A stretch of 64,000 nucleotides of DNA from Siphonodentalium dalli (taxonomy: Eukaryota > Mollusca > Scaphopoda > Gadilida > Siphonodentaliidae). Position numbers and translations under genes: made by a program. Positions 12,656 to 22,890 of this stretch are shown piece by piece. Below the pieces are notes generated by a model. It was given only the letters and a program-made list of their open reading frames with translations. It did not search any database and had not been told where the DNA came from. The stretch spans positions 189,788,369 to 189,852,368 of the forward strand of contig CP136061.1 of the NCBI GenBank assembly GCA_032622095.1, given 5' to 3'. The number at the start of each line of letters is the position of its first letter. Position 1 is the stretch's first letter.

Positions 12656-13316
12656 ATCATAAATGAGAGTTTTGATGTTGAATTATAGAGTATACTGTTA
12701 TTTACTGTAAAAGACAAATGTACATAAACACAAATTATTGGAATTTATGGGTCACTCGCATTTATATAAGAGAATGCACTGGTACAGGATCTGTAATGCT
12801 GCACCACCACAGATACCATAGCTTTCTTTATCTGCACATTGGCATAAGAGACATCAGAAAATAATATAGCCTTATCAATAGCTAAGTAGTCCAAAGGCAT
12901 GGGATGGTATTGATGAATTTGGTTTAATGTCGCTCCAAACAAATTTACCAGTACATAACACAAGATTTTGGACCAATTTAAACCAAATTTGGTGTGGTGA
13001 CTCGGGGTACCCTTGGCAGAGTTATAATGGTGTTAGTTTTTCAAATTTTGTTAACTTTAAATTTTTTTTATTTAATTATTTAAATAAAAAATATTTTATT
13101 ATATATATTTTTTCATTTATTTATTTTATTATTATTTTTTTTTTAAATTGAGCAAGGAATTCAATCTAAATTTTTTTTTAAGGGTGAATAATTTTTCGAA
13201 AAAGGACCATAACTCAGTTTAAAATAGCTGGATCAAACCCATATTCACACTCGATCTGTCTTTTGTGCTAAGAAATTCATATACAAAATTTGGTTCCGAT
13301 CAGATAGAAAATATTT
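12656..13316. repeat. AT-rich spacer and left part of a family D repeat
   Basis: 13195-13316 (GGACCATAACTC ... GATCAGATAGAAAATATTTG) matches 24580-24710. The family D copy appears to be cut by the LINE that starts at about 13317, with its tail resuming after 21163. Confidence 0.5.
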
Positions 13317-13423
13317 GAGCGGGTGGAAATTTTGTTAGCGGAGTGGACATTTCTATTTTCTATTGTTTATTGTGTGCGGTAAGCCGGTTTCTTGGACTAT
13401 TGTTTTAACTGGACATTCGTTAA

Positions 13424-14083
13424 TTGGACTGGGATTACTCGCGAAAAGGTAGGATCATGTCAACCTCAAAAATCCAGCGTAAATTGACACTATCGTTCGA
13501 GAAAAATAGATACCTGAGCCATGACACTGTAATTAGGTCACTGGAAAAAGTCGTCGCATTGAGTGACATTAGAGGCGTCCAGCTTACTGAGACCCATTGT
13601 TTTATCACAGTGAACAGCCCAGTTGCCAAAAATGAAATAATTAACTCTGGCCTTCAGATATTCAGAAACTTTGTTCGACCGGTAGATGTTGATAGCCAAT
13701 CTCTACATGTCACTGTCAGGGACGGCCCAATTGAGATGGATGATAAATTTATCGTTGATGTACTTTCACCGTATGGCCAAATAGTAGAGGGCAGTTTGAA
13801 AAGGGCTATGATAAACGGGACTACCATTGAGACTGGGACCCGGTATCTTCAATTGATTCCCGGGACAGACTGTGATGAAATTCCACACAGGCTTGTCGTC
13901 GACAGTTATACATTGAAAGTTATTTCAAACAAGACTAAAGTGCCGTGTAAGGAATGTAGTGATCAACACTTGTGTAATCAGCCACGCGAGAAGCCCATGT
14001 CATGTTCACGCTGTTTTGGCGATCACAACTCACTCAAGTGTACAAACGATGTTGTGTGCCGTTTCTGCAAGATCAGTGGTCAC
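13424..14083 (+). CDS. LINE ORF1, N-terminal part (RRM-like region and CCHC knuckles), cut by hAT insertion
   Basis: 220 codons are open from the Met at 13424; the Met at 13457 (MSTSKIQRK) is an equally good start. Residues about 25-155 look like one or two RRM-type folds (for example VTVRDGPIEMDDKFIVDVL), a tentative reading. A Cys/His-rich end follows: CKECSDQHLC, then CSRCFGDHNSLKC (CX2CX3HX4C), then CRFCKISGH, which is half of another knuckle. The reading frame is broken at 14084 by a hAT element. With the element and one duplicate of GTGGTCAC removed, the frame continues into 15280 and the second knuckle is completed (CX2CX4HX4C). The intact protein would be about 510 residues. The likely role is RNA binding in the retrotransposition particle. 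Confidence 0.75.
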
Positions 14084-14954
14084 CAGTGTTCGCGCTGTCG
14101 GTAGCCAAATTAGCCAATGGCTAATCTTTTTCGAATTTGGCTAATAAAAATTTCATTTGGCTAAAATTTTGGCTAAACTTTTTTTGAATCCAAATGGAGA
14201 CTGAAAAGCATGGAGCCAGAAAGCTAATTAATAAAAGCGCTCAATAGATCGACATTAAAGACGAAGTTAGGCGACGAAAGTATTTCATTATTTTCGTACT
14301 TATGAAATATCGTACAAAGGGAAACCCGATCGACAACTCTATCAACCAAGCGATCACAAAGTGATATACAATCATCTTTAGTTTTCACAAGACGGACATT
14401 CAAAGACGCATGAACATTAAACCGACCGTGGTTGAATTATGACAATGTGAAGAAAGCAATGTTTTGTAAAGTGCATTGACGCCGGTATATAAGCAATTTG
14501 TTCGTAACAGGCTGTTTTAATCTGGAGAAAGATTACGTCACTCTGCACGAAGCAGCAAAAGGTCATTATTAATTTTTACATTTAATCCCCCAATCCCCCA
14601 TTCAGCCCATTGTCTGTCTTGTCACTCACGGCGCGCCTGCACAATGGATGTTTATGATGACATTGTATTTATGACGGTCGAGGTTTATGAGCACCAAGTG
14701 TAAGACAATAGCTTAATCAGCCAAATGTGAATCACGACAGATATTTTGTGGCTATTTGTCGTCAATACCGATACAGTCAAAATAATATGCATGCTTTTAT
14801 GACAGATTGTAATTTGATAATGGCGTAAATAATATAAGTTATTAGTTTCCAGATGTCACTTAGATATTTTCGCAAGGATAAATATTTAATGATTTAAAAA
14901 AAGATATTGATATAAAACAAAAAAATAATGACATTAAAAAGGACAATCCCGGGT

Positions 14955-14985
<31 letters not shown>

Positions 14986-15271
14986 CACTCTTTCACATAA
15001 AGATTAATAAATTTTTAATATAAATTATATATATAAAAATACTTCTAGTTCATCAAAATTATTTAAATTATTGTGTATTTTACCTGTGTCTGTTAGATTT
15101 TACGTTTTAGTCATTAATTGTGAACCGACCAGAAAACGATGTTTAATTTGGCCAAAGTGTTTTTTAATTTGGCCAAAAAACATTTGGCTAAAGTTTTTTT
15201 CATTTGGCTAATAAAATTTTCATTTGGCTAAACTTTTGGCTAAAGTTTTTTTCGGTCCAGCGCGAACACTG
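14084..15271. mobile_element. Non-autonomous hAT transposon
   Basis: 1188 bp. Terminal inverted repeats begin CAGTGTTCGCGCTG at the left and, reversed, CAGTGTTCGCGCTGGACC at the right. Flanks carry a perfect 8-bp duplication GTGGTCAC (14076-14083 and 15272-15279), the hAT hallmark. Subterminal TTTGGCTAA-type motifs recur at both ends. There is no transposase ORF. It contains a 28-nt poly-C run at 14955-14982. A related end lies at 61990-62078. Confidence 0.9.
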
Positions 15272-15279
15272 GTGGTCAC

Positions 15280-16152
15280 GTGGTTGCTAGGTGTGCAATG
15301 CGCCAGCGTGGGAATGATGAGTACACTAATCGACTCTCTAACAATTACCAGTACAGCGGGAACGGGAACCACAGAAATGACGAGTACACTAATCGATCCT
15401 ACAATGATCACCGTTACGGCGGGAACGAGAACCGCGATCAAACAATGGAACCAATCATCGGTAAACCGTTCTCCCAACAAGTCGACAGCTCCGCTCGCGA
15501 TTCGCCGAATTATGACGTCACAAAAGGCAACGTAAATATTGTTGTTGATACAGTAATATTGGGCGCAAGCAATTGTGCTGGACTCCCGATTACAAAACCC
15601 AATATAAAGTTGTACGCGTTTTCTGGCGCATGCTACCGCGACATTGACAAACTTTTGAAAATGGTGTCTCAGGACAAGGACATTGACAATAAACTTATAT
15701 CTACTGTCATTGTGCATCTGGGCACAAATGACATTGTTCACGAGAAAGGCAATTCAACTCCCGCTATTGGATATATTCCAGAAGCATTGGCTGAGATTCG
15801 TAGAATGTTTGAACGCGCGTCTGTTAAGCTGTACAGTGTCCCACTGAGGAAGGGACGCAGTATGCGTGCACAGGACCACAATAACGCCGCTATTCTGGTC
15901 AACCAATTTATTGAGTGGTCATGTAACCGAAAACCGTATCTAACATACGTGGACACCACTGCGCAGTTCTGGGAAGGTGACAGTGTTGCCAAAGCGTTGT
16001 TTGATGACGATTACCGGAACGGCCTTCACCTTAGTCCTAAAGGTAGAACGGAGTTGGCAGAATCGTTCATAGGCACAGCGTCCGGTAAGCGGGATAGAAG
16101 TCCCACGAACACTACCCCTGAGCAGATTAAGGCTGCCAAAAATGACATTTGA
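15280..16152 (+). CDS. LINE ORF1, C-terminal part (SGNH/GDSL-like esterase)
   Basis: Continues ORF1 after the hAT insertion. The first codon is GTG (Val), not a start. The first residues finish a CCHC knuckle (VVARC). A low-complexity N/Y/G/R/H-rich linker follows, then an SGNH hydrolase-like domain with block I ILGASN (Ser at about residue 97 of this part), HLGTND at about 146-151, and the His block NGLHLSPKG at about 248-256. Esterase domains of this kind are known in ORF1 of CR1/L2-type LINEs. The usual Asp two residues before the catalytic His (DGLH) is Asn here; nearby Asp residues (DDDY) could substitute, so activity is uncertain. It ends in TGA at 16150-16152, in the same frame as ORF2 and with no other stop between them. 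Confidence 0.8.
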   Translation: MVARCAMRQRGNDEYTNRLSNNYQYSGNGNHRNDEYTNRSYNDHRYGGNENRDQTMEPIIGKPFSQQVDSSARDSPNYDVTKGNVNIVVDTVILGASNCAGLPITKPNIKLYAFSGACYRDIDKLLKMVSQDKDIDNKLISTVIVHLGTNDIVHEKGNSTPAIGYIPEALAEIRRMFERASVKLYSVPLRKGRSMRAQDHNNAAILVNQFIEWSCNRKPYLTYVDTTAQFWEGDSVAKALFDDDYRNGLHLSPKGRTELAESFIGTASGKRDRSPTNTTPEQIKAAKNDI

Positions 16153-16191
16153 AATGGTAACAGTTGTATCCACCCAAAATTTACCCAGTGT

Positions 16192-19100
16192 ATGAATACT
16201 CCAAATTATTATTCACATTCGAAATCATTTAAATTCAACGCTTCTGCTGAATTCAACGGTCCATGTGATGATACCTTAATTCAAAATTCCCCAATATATC
16301 CACAATGGTCAGTTGGCGAGCTATATGTCCAAAAACCGAATGATATAAGTGTTGAATCACTTGACACATCGTTGAATAAAAATTATTTTTCGAACACTGT
16401 TACCGTGAACACGGAAAGAACGATCAGGGGTGAACAAGATGTTTTATTCGATAACCATAAATACACATGTACTTACTCTGAGCACATTTCAGGTTCCAGA
16501 GGTAAGTCTGTAAACCTCGTCGATGGTAATTATTACACTAACTCTCAGAGGTCCGTGTGTGATAATAATGAACACATTGTTGATACCGAATATCACGGTG
16601 ACGACGAAATCGATAACGATGGTGTAGATAATTATTATGTTTATGACTATGGAATAAATATATGGAGAGGTCTTGATACTTTCTTCCAAGAAAATAATTA
16701 TGCATGTATTAACCCGCAACATTTATCAGAAAATGAACACCTACATTCTCAAATCACTGTGTGTTATAATGGTGGTGATGATCATGGTGATGATAGCGAC
16801 GAAGAGGGTAATGGTGATGATGCTGGTGGAGATGAGGGTGATCATAACGGTGACGACGAGGGTGAAAATGATGGTGGGGTTGATGACGATACTGGTGATG
16901 AGAATGCCGATGGTGATGGTGATGATGAGGAGGAGGACGACGACGATGATGATGCTGATGATGATGATGATGATGATTATGATGATGATGATGATGAAGG
17001 GGGTGACGATACTGACGATGAAGATGATGATGATCATGATGCTGGTGGAACGAACAATATTAGAATACTTTCGCTTAATGTGGGTGGTATAATGAAACGC
17101 CTCAATTACCCCGAGTTCCTTTCTTTGATTATGAGATATGATGTTTTGTGTTTAACAGAGATTAAAGTGCATGCCACAGACAATTTACAAATTCCTGGAT
17201 TTGAGATAATCACGAAGAAATGCAGACCGAATAATGTAACGCGCTCGGGAGGGTTATTAATAGCGATACGCGACGGCTTGAACATGAAACCGAGGGTCAT
17301 TCAAACTGACTTGAAATTTATTTTGTGGGCTGAGTTATCTCTTTCAAATGGGTCACAACTTTTGTTGGGTAACGTTTATATACCACCAGAAAACACAAAA
17401 TACACAGACAACAACTGGGGCACATCACTTGAAAACGAGATTATTCAAATGAAGTCCACGTATCCAAAAACAATGCTAGTTGGTGATTTCAATTCTAGAA
17501 CTGCCGAACTTGAAGATTATGTAGATTTAGAATCTTCGCAAGATGAATCTGATTATCTAACGACTTATCTACAGGCAACAAGAGACATGGTAATTTATAA
17601 ACGCGCATCGGAAGACATCGGGAGGCCCAACGCATACGGTTATCGACTGCTTCACCTAACAAAATTTACCAAAGAATATATTATGAACGGACGGTTAGGA
17701 GCAGACAAGGGTATAGGCAAGAAAACATGTCGTGGTGCCAGTGTCGTAGATTACGCTTTAGGGTCTGAGGAGGTATTTGGTCTCATTAGTGATTTTGAAA
17801 TCCTTGAATTTTCTTGTCTCACGTCTGATGTCCACTGTGCACACAATATCGAGATTAGCAGTAGTATATCGTGCGAACAACTTGCATCTTCTTCTGATCA
17901 CTTTGAATCGGAGGGACACAGTTTGCCATCGCGAATAAAAAAATGGGAAAACGATAAATCGGAAGAATTCATAAACTTAGTTGGGATGCGCGCGGACGAA
18001 TTGCAGGTAATTTTTGAAAAGTATTGTGATGGACATACGTGTATGACATCGAATACCGCGCATTGTGCTTCTCAAATTGCGAACATTTTAACATCTGCAG
18101 CAGAAGAAATATTTGGTAAATCTGATCGGAAATTTGTTAAAGCCGATAATGCTAACTTTAAGCATAGAAACAACAGGCCATGGTTTGACAAAGAATGTAG
18201 AATCAAAGGAAAAAGGTTTAACAGAGCCAGAAAGAAGTTTAATAAAAATAAATCCGTATTAAATAAAGCCGCTTTAAGATCTGTAAGTAAAATTTACAAG
18301 AACACAATGAATAAGAAAATTGTTTCTATGAACGAACGTTGCAATAACGAACTTCGGTGTCTTTCGCAGAGGTCTACGGGCGAATTTTGGCGAACGCTCG
18401 AAAAGTACTCATCCAGCAGAACGGCCCAAACTGAAATTCCCATTGGGGTGGACGATTTCTTTGAACACTTTAAATCCCTGAATGTGGAAGAGGAAACAAC
18501 TCAACAAGAACCCCTAATTAACGAAATGTTTGGTCTAGAAACAACTGACGAATTGAACAACCCCATCAGTTCAGAAGAAATCGCTAGTGTTATTGACAAG
18601 TTAAAATTCAATAAATCAAGTGGTGTTGATCGGGTCTCGAATGAGTACATCAAGACAACTAAAGACATTATGTTACCATACTACACTCGTCTATTCAACT
18701 CTATACTTGATACTGGCGTTTTCCCCGATGAATGGACAACAGGGTTAATTGTACCCCTATATAAAAATAAAGGTTCTCGTAACAACCCAGATTCATATAG
18801 GGGAATAACTTTGCTTAGTTGTATTGGAAAAGTGTTTACCGGCATTCTAAATAAGCGGCTATCAGACTACATAGAACGGCAGGGAATTTTGAGCGATAAT
18901 CAGTCTGGGTTCAGGAAACAACGTTCCACTTTAGACAATATTTATATATTATACGCACTTTTTGAAATTTATTTGAGAGGTGGGAAGAAACTCTTTTGCA
19001 CTTTCGTAGACTTCAAGAAAGCATTTGATACCGTTTGGCGACAGGGTCTGTGGGTAAAACTCTTGAGAAGTGGAATAAACGGAAAATTCTTCCAGGTAAT

Positions 19101-20523
19101 CAGATGTATGTACCAGACCACCAAAGCTTGCGTTATGAGGGGTGGTCGGAGATCTGAATATTTTTTATGCACAACAGGAGTGAAACAAGGGGAAAATCTT
19201 TCGCCTCTTCTATTCTCGCTGTATCTGAATGACCTTGAGGATTTCCTAGAAAGCTGCTCTATCGACGGTTTGAAATACCTGTCATCTAGTATGTATGAAC
19301 ACCTTGGCGCATATTTGAATTTGTTCTGCATTCTTTATGCAGACGACACTGTTATTTTTTCCGACAATGCACGTGATATGCAACGTTCACTAGATGCCTT
19401 CAGCGATTATGCAAGTTCATGGGAACTGAAGGTAAACACACAGAAGACTAAGGTTATGATTTTTGGCAACAAAAGGGCTGAATCTGACATAAAATTCTAT
19501 ATTGATGGACATGAACTAGAAGTTGTTGATGAATTCATTTACCTTGGTGTTAAATTATTTTATAACGGACGATTTTGTCGCGCGATAAAACATAACCGCT
19601 TGAAAGCAACAAAGGCTATGTATGGACTACTCTCCAAGGTTCGAAAACTGTCCCTATCAACTGACCTGGCATTGAAACTTTTTGACTGGCTCATCAAGCC
19701 AATCCTTCTGTATGGGTGCGAAGTTTGGGGGTGCGAAAATCTAAGGGACATAGAAGCCGTCCATTTAAATTTTTGCAAGTCATTAACACATATGAAGAAT
19801 AGTACTCCAAATTACATGGTATACGGTGAGCTCGGTCGTTGGCCTCTTTACATTGAGGTAAAAAAGAGAATGATATCATATTGGTCAAGACTGATAACCC
19901 AACCTGACCACAGACTAATGCACAAACTGTACAGACTGTTGATCTCCGTTGAAATGAGTGGGAAAAAGGTTCGATTGATTGATTGCTATAGGATAACCCT
20001 TCAGTCTACTGGGTTCGATGATACTTGGCATCGCCAAAAGACGATGACACCTTCGATGATAGGCAGTATGCACTCAGCTTTGATTAATACTTTTAAATCA
20101 GATTGGGATAGGGATATATCTGCCTCTTCTTCTCGTGGTGAATTATACAGACATCTTAAAACCAAGCCCACTCTCAGTATTTTTTATTATGAATTGTCAT
20201 TTAATGACAGAGTAAGTATTCAAAAAATCCGAACAGCGAATCATAGATTGGGAGTAGAAGTGGCTAGATGGGGCAAAAATAAAAAGGGGAATAAAACGCA
20301 GCTTGTGTGCCCTCTTTGTAAGGTCTCTATATCAGACGAGTATCATTTTATAATAATTTGTCCGAAGTTAGCAGACATTAGAGAAAAACTTATCTCAAAT
20401 GAGTATTGGACAAATGGATCCATTGATTATCTGTATAAACTTTTGAACTCTACTGATCTCATTCAACTAAAAAATCTCGCAAAATTCATACGCATAGGCA
20501 TGAAGCGATATGAAGACAACTGA
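16192..20523 (+). CDS. LINE ORF2: endonuclease-reverse transcriptase with acidic N-terminal extension
   Basis: 1443 codons without interruption. Residues 1-193 are unrecognised and polar; 194-283 are a D/E/G tract encoded by GAT/GAC/GGT repeats. An EEP endonuclease starts at about 288 (ILSLNVGG, LTEIK, GNVYIPP, GDFNSRT at about 431, SVVDYALGS, SDVHCAHN). The reverse transcriptase follows: LIVPLYKNKG near 852, SYRGITLLS, FVDFKKAFDTVW, GVKQGENLSPLLFSLYLNDL, and the catalytic YADD at 1049-1052. A CPLC...H...C motif lies near 1374-1393, as in many LINE C-termini. Most LINE ORF2s begin close to the endonuclease, so the 287-residue extension is odd. All catalytic motifs look intact, suggesting a young copy. 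The open frame extends upstream to the ORF1 stop. Confidence 0.92.
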   Translation: MNTPNYYSHSKSFKFNASAEFNGPCDDTLIQNSPIYPQWSVGELYVQKPNDISVESLDTSLNKNYFSNTVTVNTERTIRGEQDVLFDNHKYTCTYSEHISGSRGKSVNLVDGNYYTNSQRSVCDNNEHIVDTEYHGDDEIDNDGVDNYYVYDYGINIWRGLDTFFQENNYACINPQHLSENEHLHSQITVCYNGGDDHGDDSDEEGNGDDAGGDEGDHNGDDEGENDGGVDDDTGDENADGDGDDEEEDDDDDDADDDDDDDYDDDDDEGGDDTDDEDDDDHDAGGTNNIRILSLNVGGIMKRLNYPEFLSLIMRYDVLCLTEIKVHATDNLQIPGFEIITKKCRPNNVTRSGGLLIAIRDGLNMKPRVIQTDLKFILWAELSLSNGSQLLLGNVYIPPENTKYTDNNWGTSLENEIIQMKSTYPKTMLVGDFNSRTAELEDYVDLESSQDESDYLTTYLQATRDMVIYKRASEDIGRPNAYGYRLLHLTKFTKEYIMNGRLGADKGIGKKTCRGASVVDYALGSEEVFGLISDFEILEFSCLTSDVHCAHNIEISSSISCEQLASSSDHFESEGHSLPSRIKKWENDKSEEFINLVGMRADELQVIFEKYCDGHTCMTSNTAHCASQIANILTSAAEEIFGKSDRKFVKADNANFKHRNNRPWFDKECRIKGKRFNRARKKFNKNKSVLNKAALRSVSKIYKNTMNKKIVSMNERCNNELRCLSQRSTGEFWRTLEKYSSSRTAQTEIPIGVDDFFEHFKSLNVEEETTQQEPLINEMFGLETTDELNNPISSEEIASVIDKLKFNKSSGVDRVSNEYIKTTKDIMLPYYTRLFNSILDTGVFPDEWTTGLIVPLYKNKGSRNNPDSYRGITLLSCIGKVFTGILNKRLSDYIERQGILSDNQSGFRKQRSTLDNIYILYALFEIYLRGGKKLFCTFVDFKKAFDTVWRQGLWVKLLRSGINGKFFQVIRCMYQTTKACVMRGGRRSEYFLCTTGVKQGENLSPLLFSLYLNDLEDFLESCSIDGLKYLSSSMYEHLGAYLNLFCILYADDTVIFSDNARDMQRSLDAFSDYASSWELKVNTQKTKVMIFGNKRAESDIKFYIDGHELEVVDEFIYLGVKLFYNGRFCRAIKHNRLKATKAMYGLLSKVRKLSLSTDLALKLFDWLIKPILLYGCEVWGCENLRDIEAVHLNFCKSLTHMKNSTPNYMVYGELGRWPLYIEVKKRMISYWSRLITQPDHRLMHKLYRLLISVEMSGKKVRLIDCYRITLQSTGFDDTWHRQKTMTPSMIGSMHSALINTFKSDWDRDISASSSRGELYRHLKTKPTLSIFYYELSFNDRVSIQKIRTANHRLGVEVARWGKNKKGNKTQLVCPLCKVSISDEYHFIIICPKLADIREKLISNEYWTNGSIDYLYKLLNSTDLIQLKNLAKFIRIGMKRYEDN

Positions 20524-21163
20524 GGCAGACGGAATGGTAAATTTAAGGGTCACAACTGACAATTTTAGTGCTAACCAGTTATTAATCAGTCCTCATTAAT
20601 ACTTGGTGCATATTGTATCATGACTATTCGATATTTGATGACTTAAATATCTCTTATACGTGAGTATACTCTATTGAATATTCTATACTACACGCAAATA
20701 TAACGATGATTAATACCCCAGCATACACCGATACATTCATACAGCATACATTCGATATTTGATGACTTAAATATCTCTTATACGTGAGTATACTCTATTG
20801 AATATTCTATACTACACGCAAAGATAACGATGATTAATACCCCAGCATACAGCATGATTAAGAATAAGTAGTAGGCCCCTATATCTCGATTCATGTTATA
20901 TTGTCGAGCACCGCAATCAAAACAAAGTAACTCGTGAACTAATTTTACTTTTACGTGGTATCTATTGATTCTTTATATTTTGGGGTATATAGTTATATAA
21001 GCAATTGTCGATGGTAATCGAAACTGTATTCATTTAATATGTTCGCGGGTGGATACTTGTATATATGTGTACATATGTTCTACATTATGCATGTCATTAT
21101 ATGTTATATTTTCCTTGTATCATGTCAAAATGGCTGGAAATAAACAATCAATCAATCAATCAG
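20524..21163 (+). other. LINE 3' untranslated region
   Basis: From the ORF2 stop to the (CAAT)n end. It contains a 125-bp-period tandem duplication (20625-20852) beginning ATTCGATATTTGATGACTTA. The terminal repeat is likely the template end recognised by the reverse transcriptase, as in related LINEs (inference). Confidence 0.65.
20625..20852 (+). repeat. Tandem duplication in LINE 3' UTR
   Basis: Two nearly identical copies with starts 125 bp apart, sharing CTCTTATACGTGAGTATACT and ACGATGATTAATACCCCAGC. Confidence 0.85.
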
Positions 21164-21639
21164 TTATCGCACCATGCGTAAAATGTCTACAGACAGACAT
21201 ACGGACAGACTAACGACGAGTGCTCAATCCGGACATCGACACTGTTTACCATACTATGGTATGGGTAAACATAAAAACAGCATGCTCGCATGCTTTTCAA
21301 AATGTTTTGGTCTGAGAAAAGGGAAATTGACCTTGTATGGCCTAAAGGCATTTTACAATTATAAAGTCGTTCAGACTAGTGTTGGCAGTGAAATCTCTTC
21401 GATTGGAAATGACTTTGGCCTTGATGGATGGCGCTAACAAGATAGAGTTCTCATTCTTGCTAATCTCCAAACATTTCCCTGAGATCACATGGAGTTTCTG
21501 TTCTGTAAGTAGCCTGTAAAACTGTCTCGAAATAAATCGAAATTAATATTAATGTAATTGATAGAAGCATATTCTGGACAGGTATCATAGATTCATATTT
21601 CTTATTTTAACCCCGGGAATTATATACAAGACAGTCAAA
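21164..21639. repeat. Family D tail and spacer
   Basis: 21164-21290 carries TGTCTACAGACAGACATACG and CCATACTATGGTATGGGTA, matching the family D tail at 25165-25275. The remainder to 21639 shows no gene. Confidence 0.5.
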
Positions 21640-22131
21640 GACTGTGGGGTCGCTCACCAGACTGCAAAGACTGATAAGACTGGGACTCTGGAGACCACAA
21701 CAGTCAGAACTTTTCATAATCACGTTAAAAGAAGTAGATCTAAACAGGATAGGTGGCTAGAGAGGCTTCATCTATGTAGATCGGTGAATATCTACCTCGA
21801 AATTACCAACTGTTCACTACTGATCTGAGCTAAATAGACTTGGTGGTTCTTTCAAAGAACACTTTTCAAGTTTGCCAATTATGTTCACTAGAAGTAGATC
21901 TAAACAAGATAGGTGGATAGAGAGGCTTCATGTATATAGATCAGTGAATATCTACCTCGAAATTACCAATTGTTCACTAATGATCTGAGCTAAATAGACA
22001 TGGTCGTTCTTTCAAAGAACACTTTTCAAGTTTGCCAATTATGTTCTAGTGAAGTGGTGGATGTGTTAAATGTCCTTATGAAAGATTTGAACAATACATA
22101 TGATAGATTGTTGTTGTAATTGGGAATAAAA
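21640..22131 (+). repeat. B-family repeat with internal tandem duplication
   Basis: Starts GACTGTGGGGTCGCTCACCA. A segment from GAAGTAGATCTAAACA to TTGCCAATTATGTT is present twice (about 21733-21885 and 21888-22040). It ends in the shared GTTGTAATTGGGAAT terminus (compare about 9580). Confidence 0.65.
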
Positions 22132-22695
22132 GGTCGCAGACCACATGTCCCCACACTCGAGTGGTAAACTTCATGATTGGATTTGTTAGAAGGATACTAT
22201 TTGCAACAATGTTATACAGTTTATAGATGTTGCAAACCACCTCAAAATTTCTTGGACAAAACAACCCGATGAACAAACGCATGCAAACGCGAAAAAATGA
22301 TATTTTTGTATTTACTATTAGCTATATAGATGTTGCAAATCACCAACATGTTAGGAACAATATCCCAGAGTTTCAAATCTCTACATTTAAAACTGTAGGA
22401 GGAGTTGATTACACCATGAAGGTACCCAATCTCGTCCAAAAGGCAAAAATGTTCCAAATTTTCTAAGTCGAAAACCCCCCAAAAATATTGAAAAAAATGA
22501 TATTTTTTATTAGCTATATAGATGTTGCAAATCACCAACATGTTAGGAACAATATCCCAGAGTTTCAAATCTCTACTTTTAAAACTGTAGGAGGAGTTGA
22601 TTACACCATGAAGGTACCCAATCTCGGACGCACGGACGCACGGACGGACGAGGGTCATTTCTATAGTCCTCCGACGGAAACGTCGGGGGACAATT
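22132..22695 (+). mobile_element. Short interspersed element with duplicated core, inserted in B repeat
   Basis: It interrupts the shared AATTGGGAAT / AATTAATGACCTCT boundary of repeat B. A core (ATAGATGTTGCAAATCACCA ... ATGAAGGTACCCAATCTCG) occurs twice, at about 22325 and 22520. The tail has GACGCACGGACGGACGAGG, then CCTCCGACGGAAACGTCGGGGG, which can fold. Class unknown; no coding potential. Confidence 0.5.
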
Positions 22696-22724
22696 AATGA
22701 CCTCTAAGGGGTCATCTCAAAACT

Positions 22725-22890
22725 ACTATCGGGATCCCGATAAATATCCCGATAGGATCCCGATAACTCAAAACTATCTTCTAAATTTCCCGATAGATCC
22801 CGATAGAGAGGTCGCCATTTCCCGAAAATATTCCGATACTGCATCTAAATAGTCCGATAACACGCTGATTTCCCAAAAATTTCCCGATAA
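22725..22890. repeat. Cluster of CCCGATA motifs
   Basis: TCCCGATA or a one-base variant occurs about ten times in 165 bp with irregular spacing, mostly in one orientation. It includes the palindrome TATCGGGATCCCGATA near 22729. Confidence 0.75.

Larger units (their letters stand above)
13317..21163 (+). mobile_element. Near full-length non-LTR retrotransposon (CR1/L2-like), two ORFs
   Basis: ORF1 with CCHC knuckles and an SGNH esterase domain, ORF2 with EEP endonuclease, reverse transcriptase and a C-terminal CCHC-like motif, and a 3' end in (CAAT)n (ACAATCAATCAATCAATCAG to about 21163). An esterase-bearing ORF1 and a microsatellite 3' end are known from the CR1/L2 group; assignment to a clade needs a tree. 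Subtracting the hAT insertion gives about 6.66 kb. The 5' end is estimated from the break in family D sequence. It inserted in a plexin intron in antisense orientation to the gene. Confidence 0.75.

Noticed and set aside
16673-17092. Open frames of M/V/I-rich repeats overlapping ORF2 on both strands
   Set aside because: They are other-frame readings of the GAT repeat that encodes the acidic tract.
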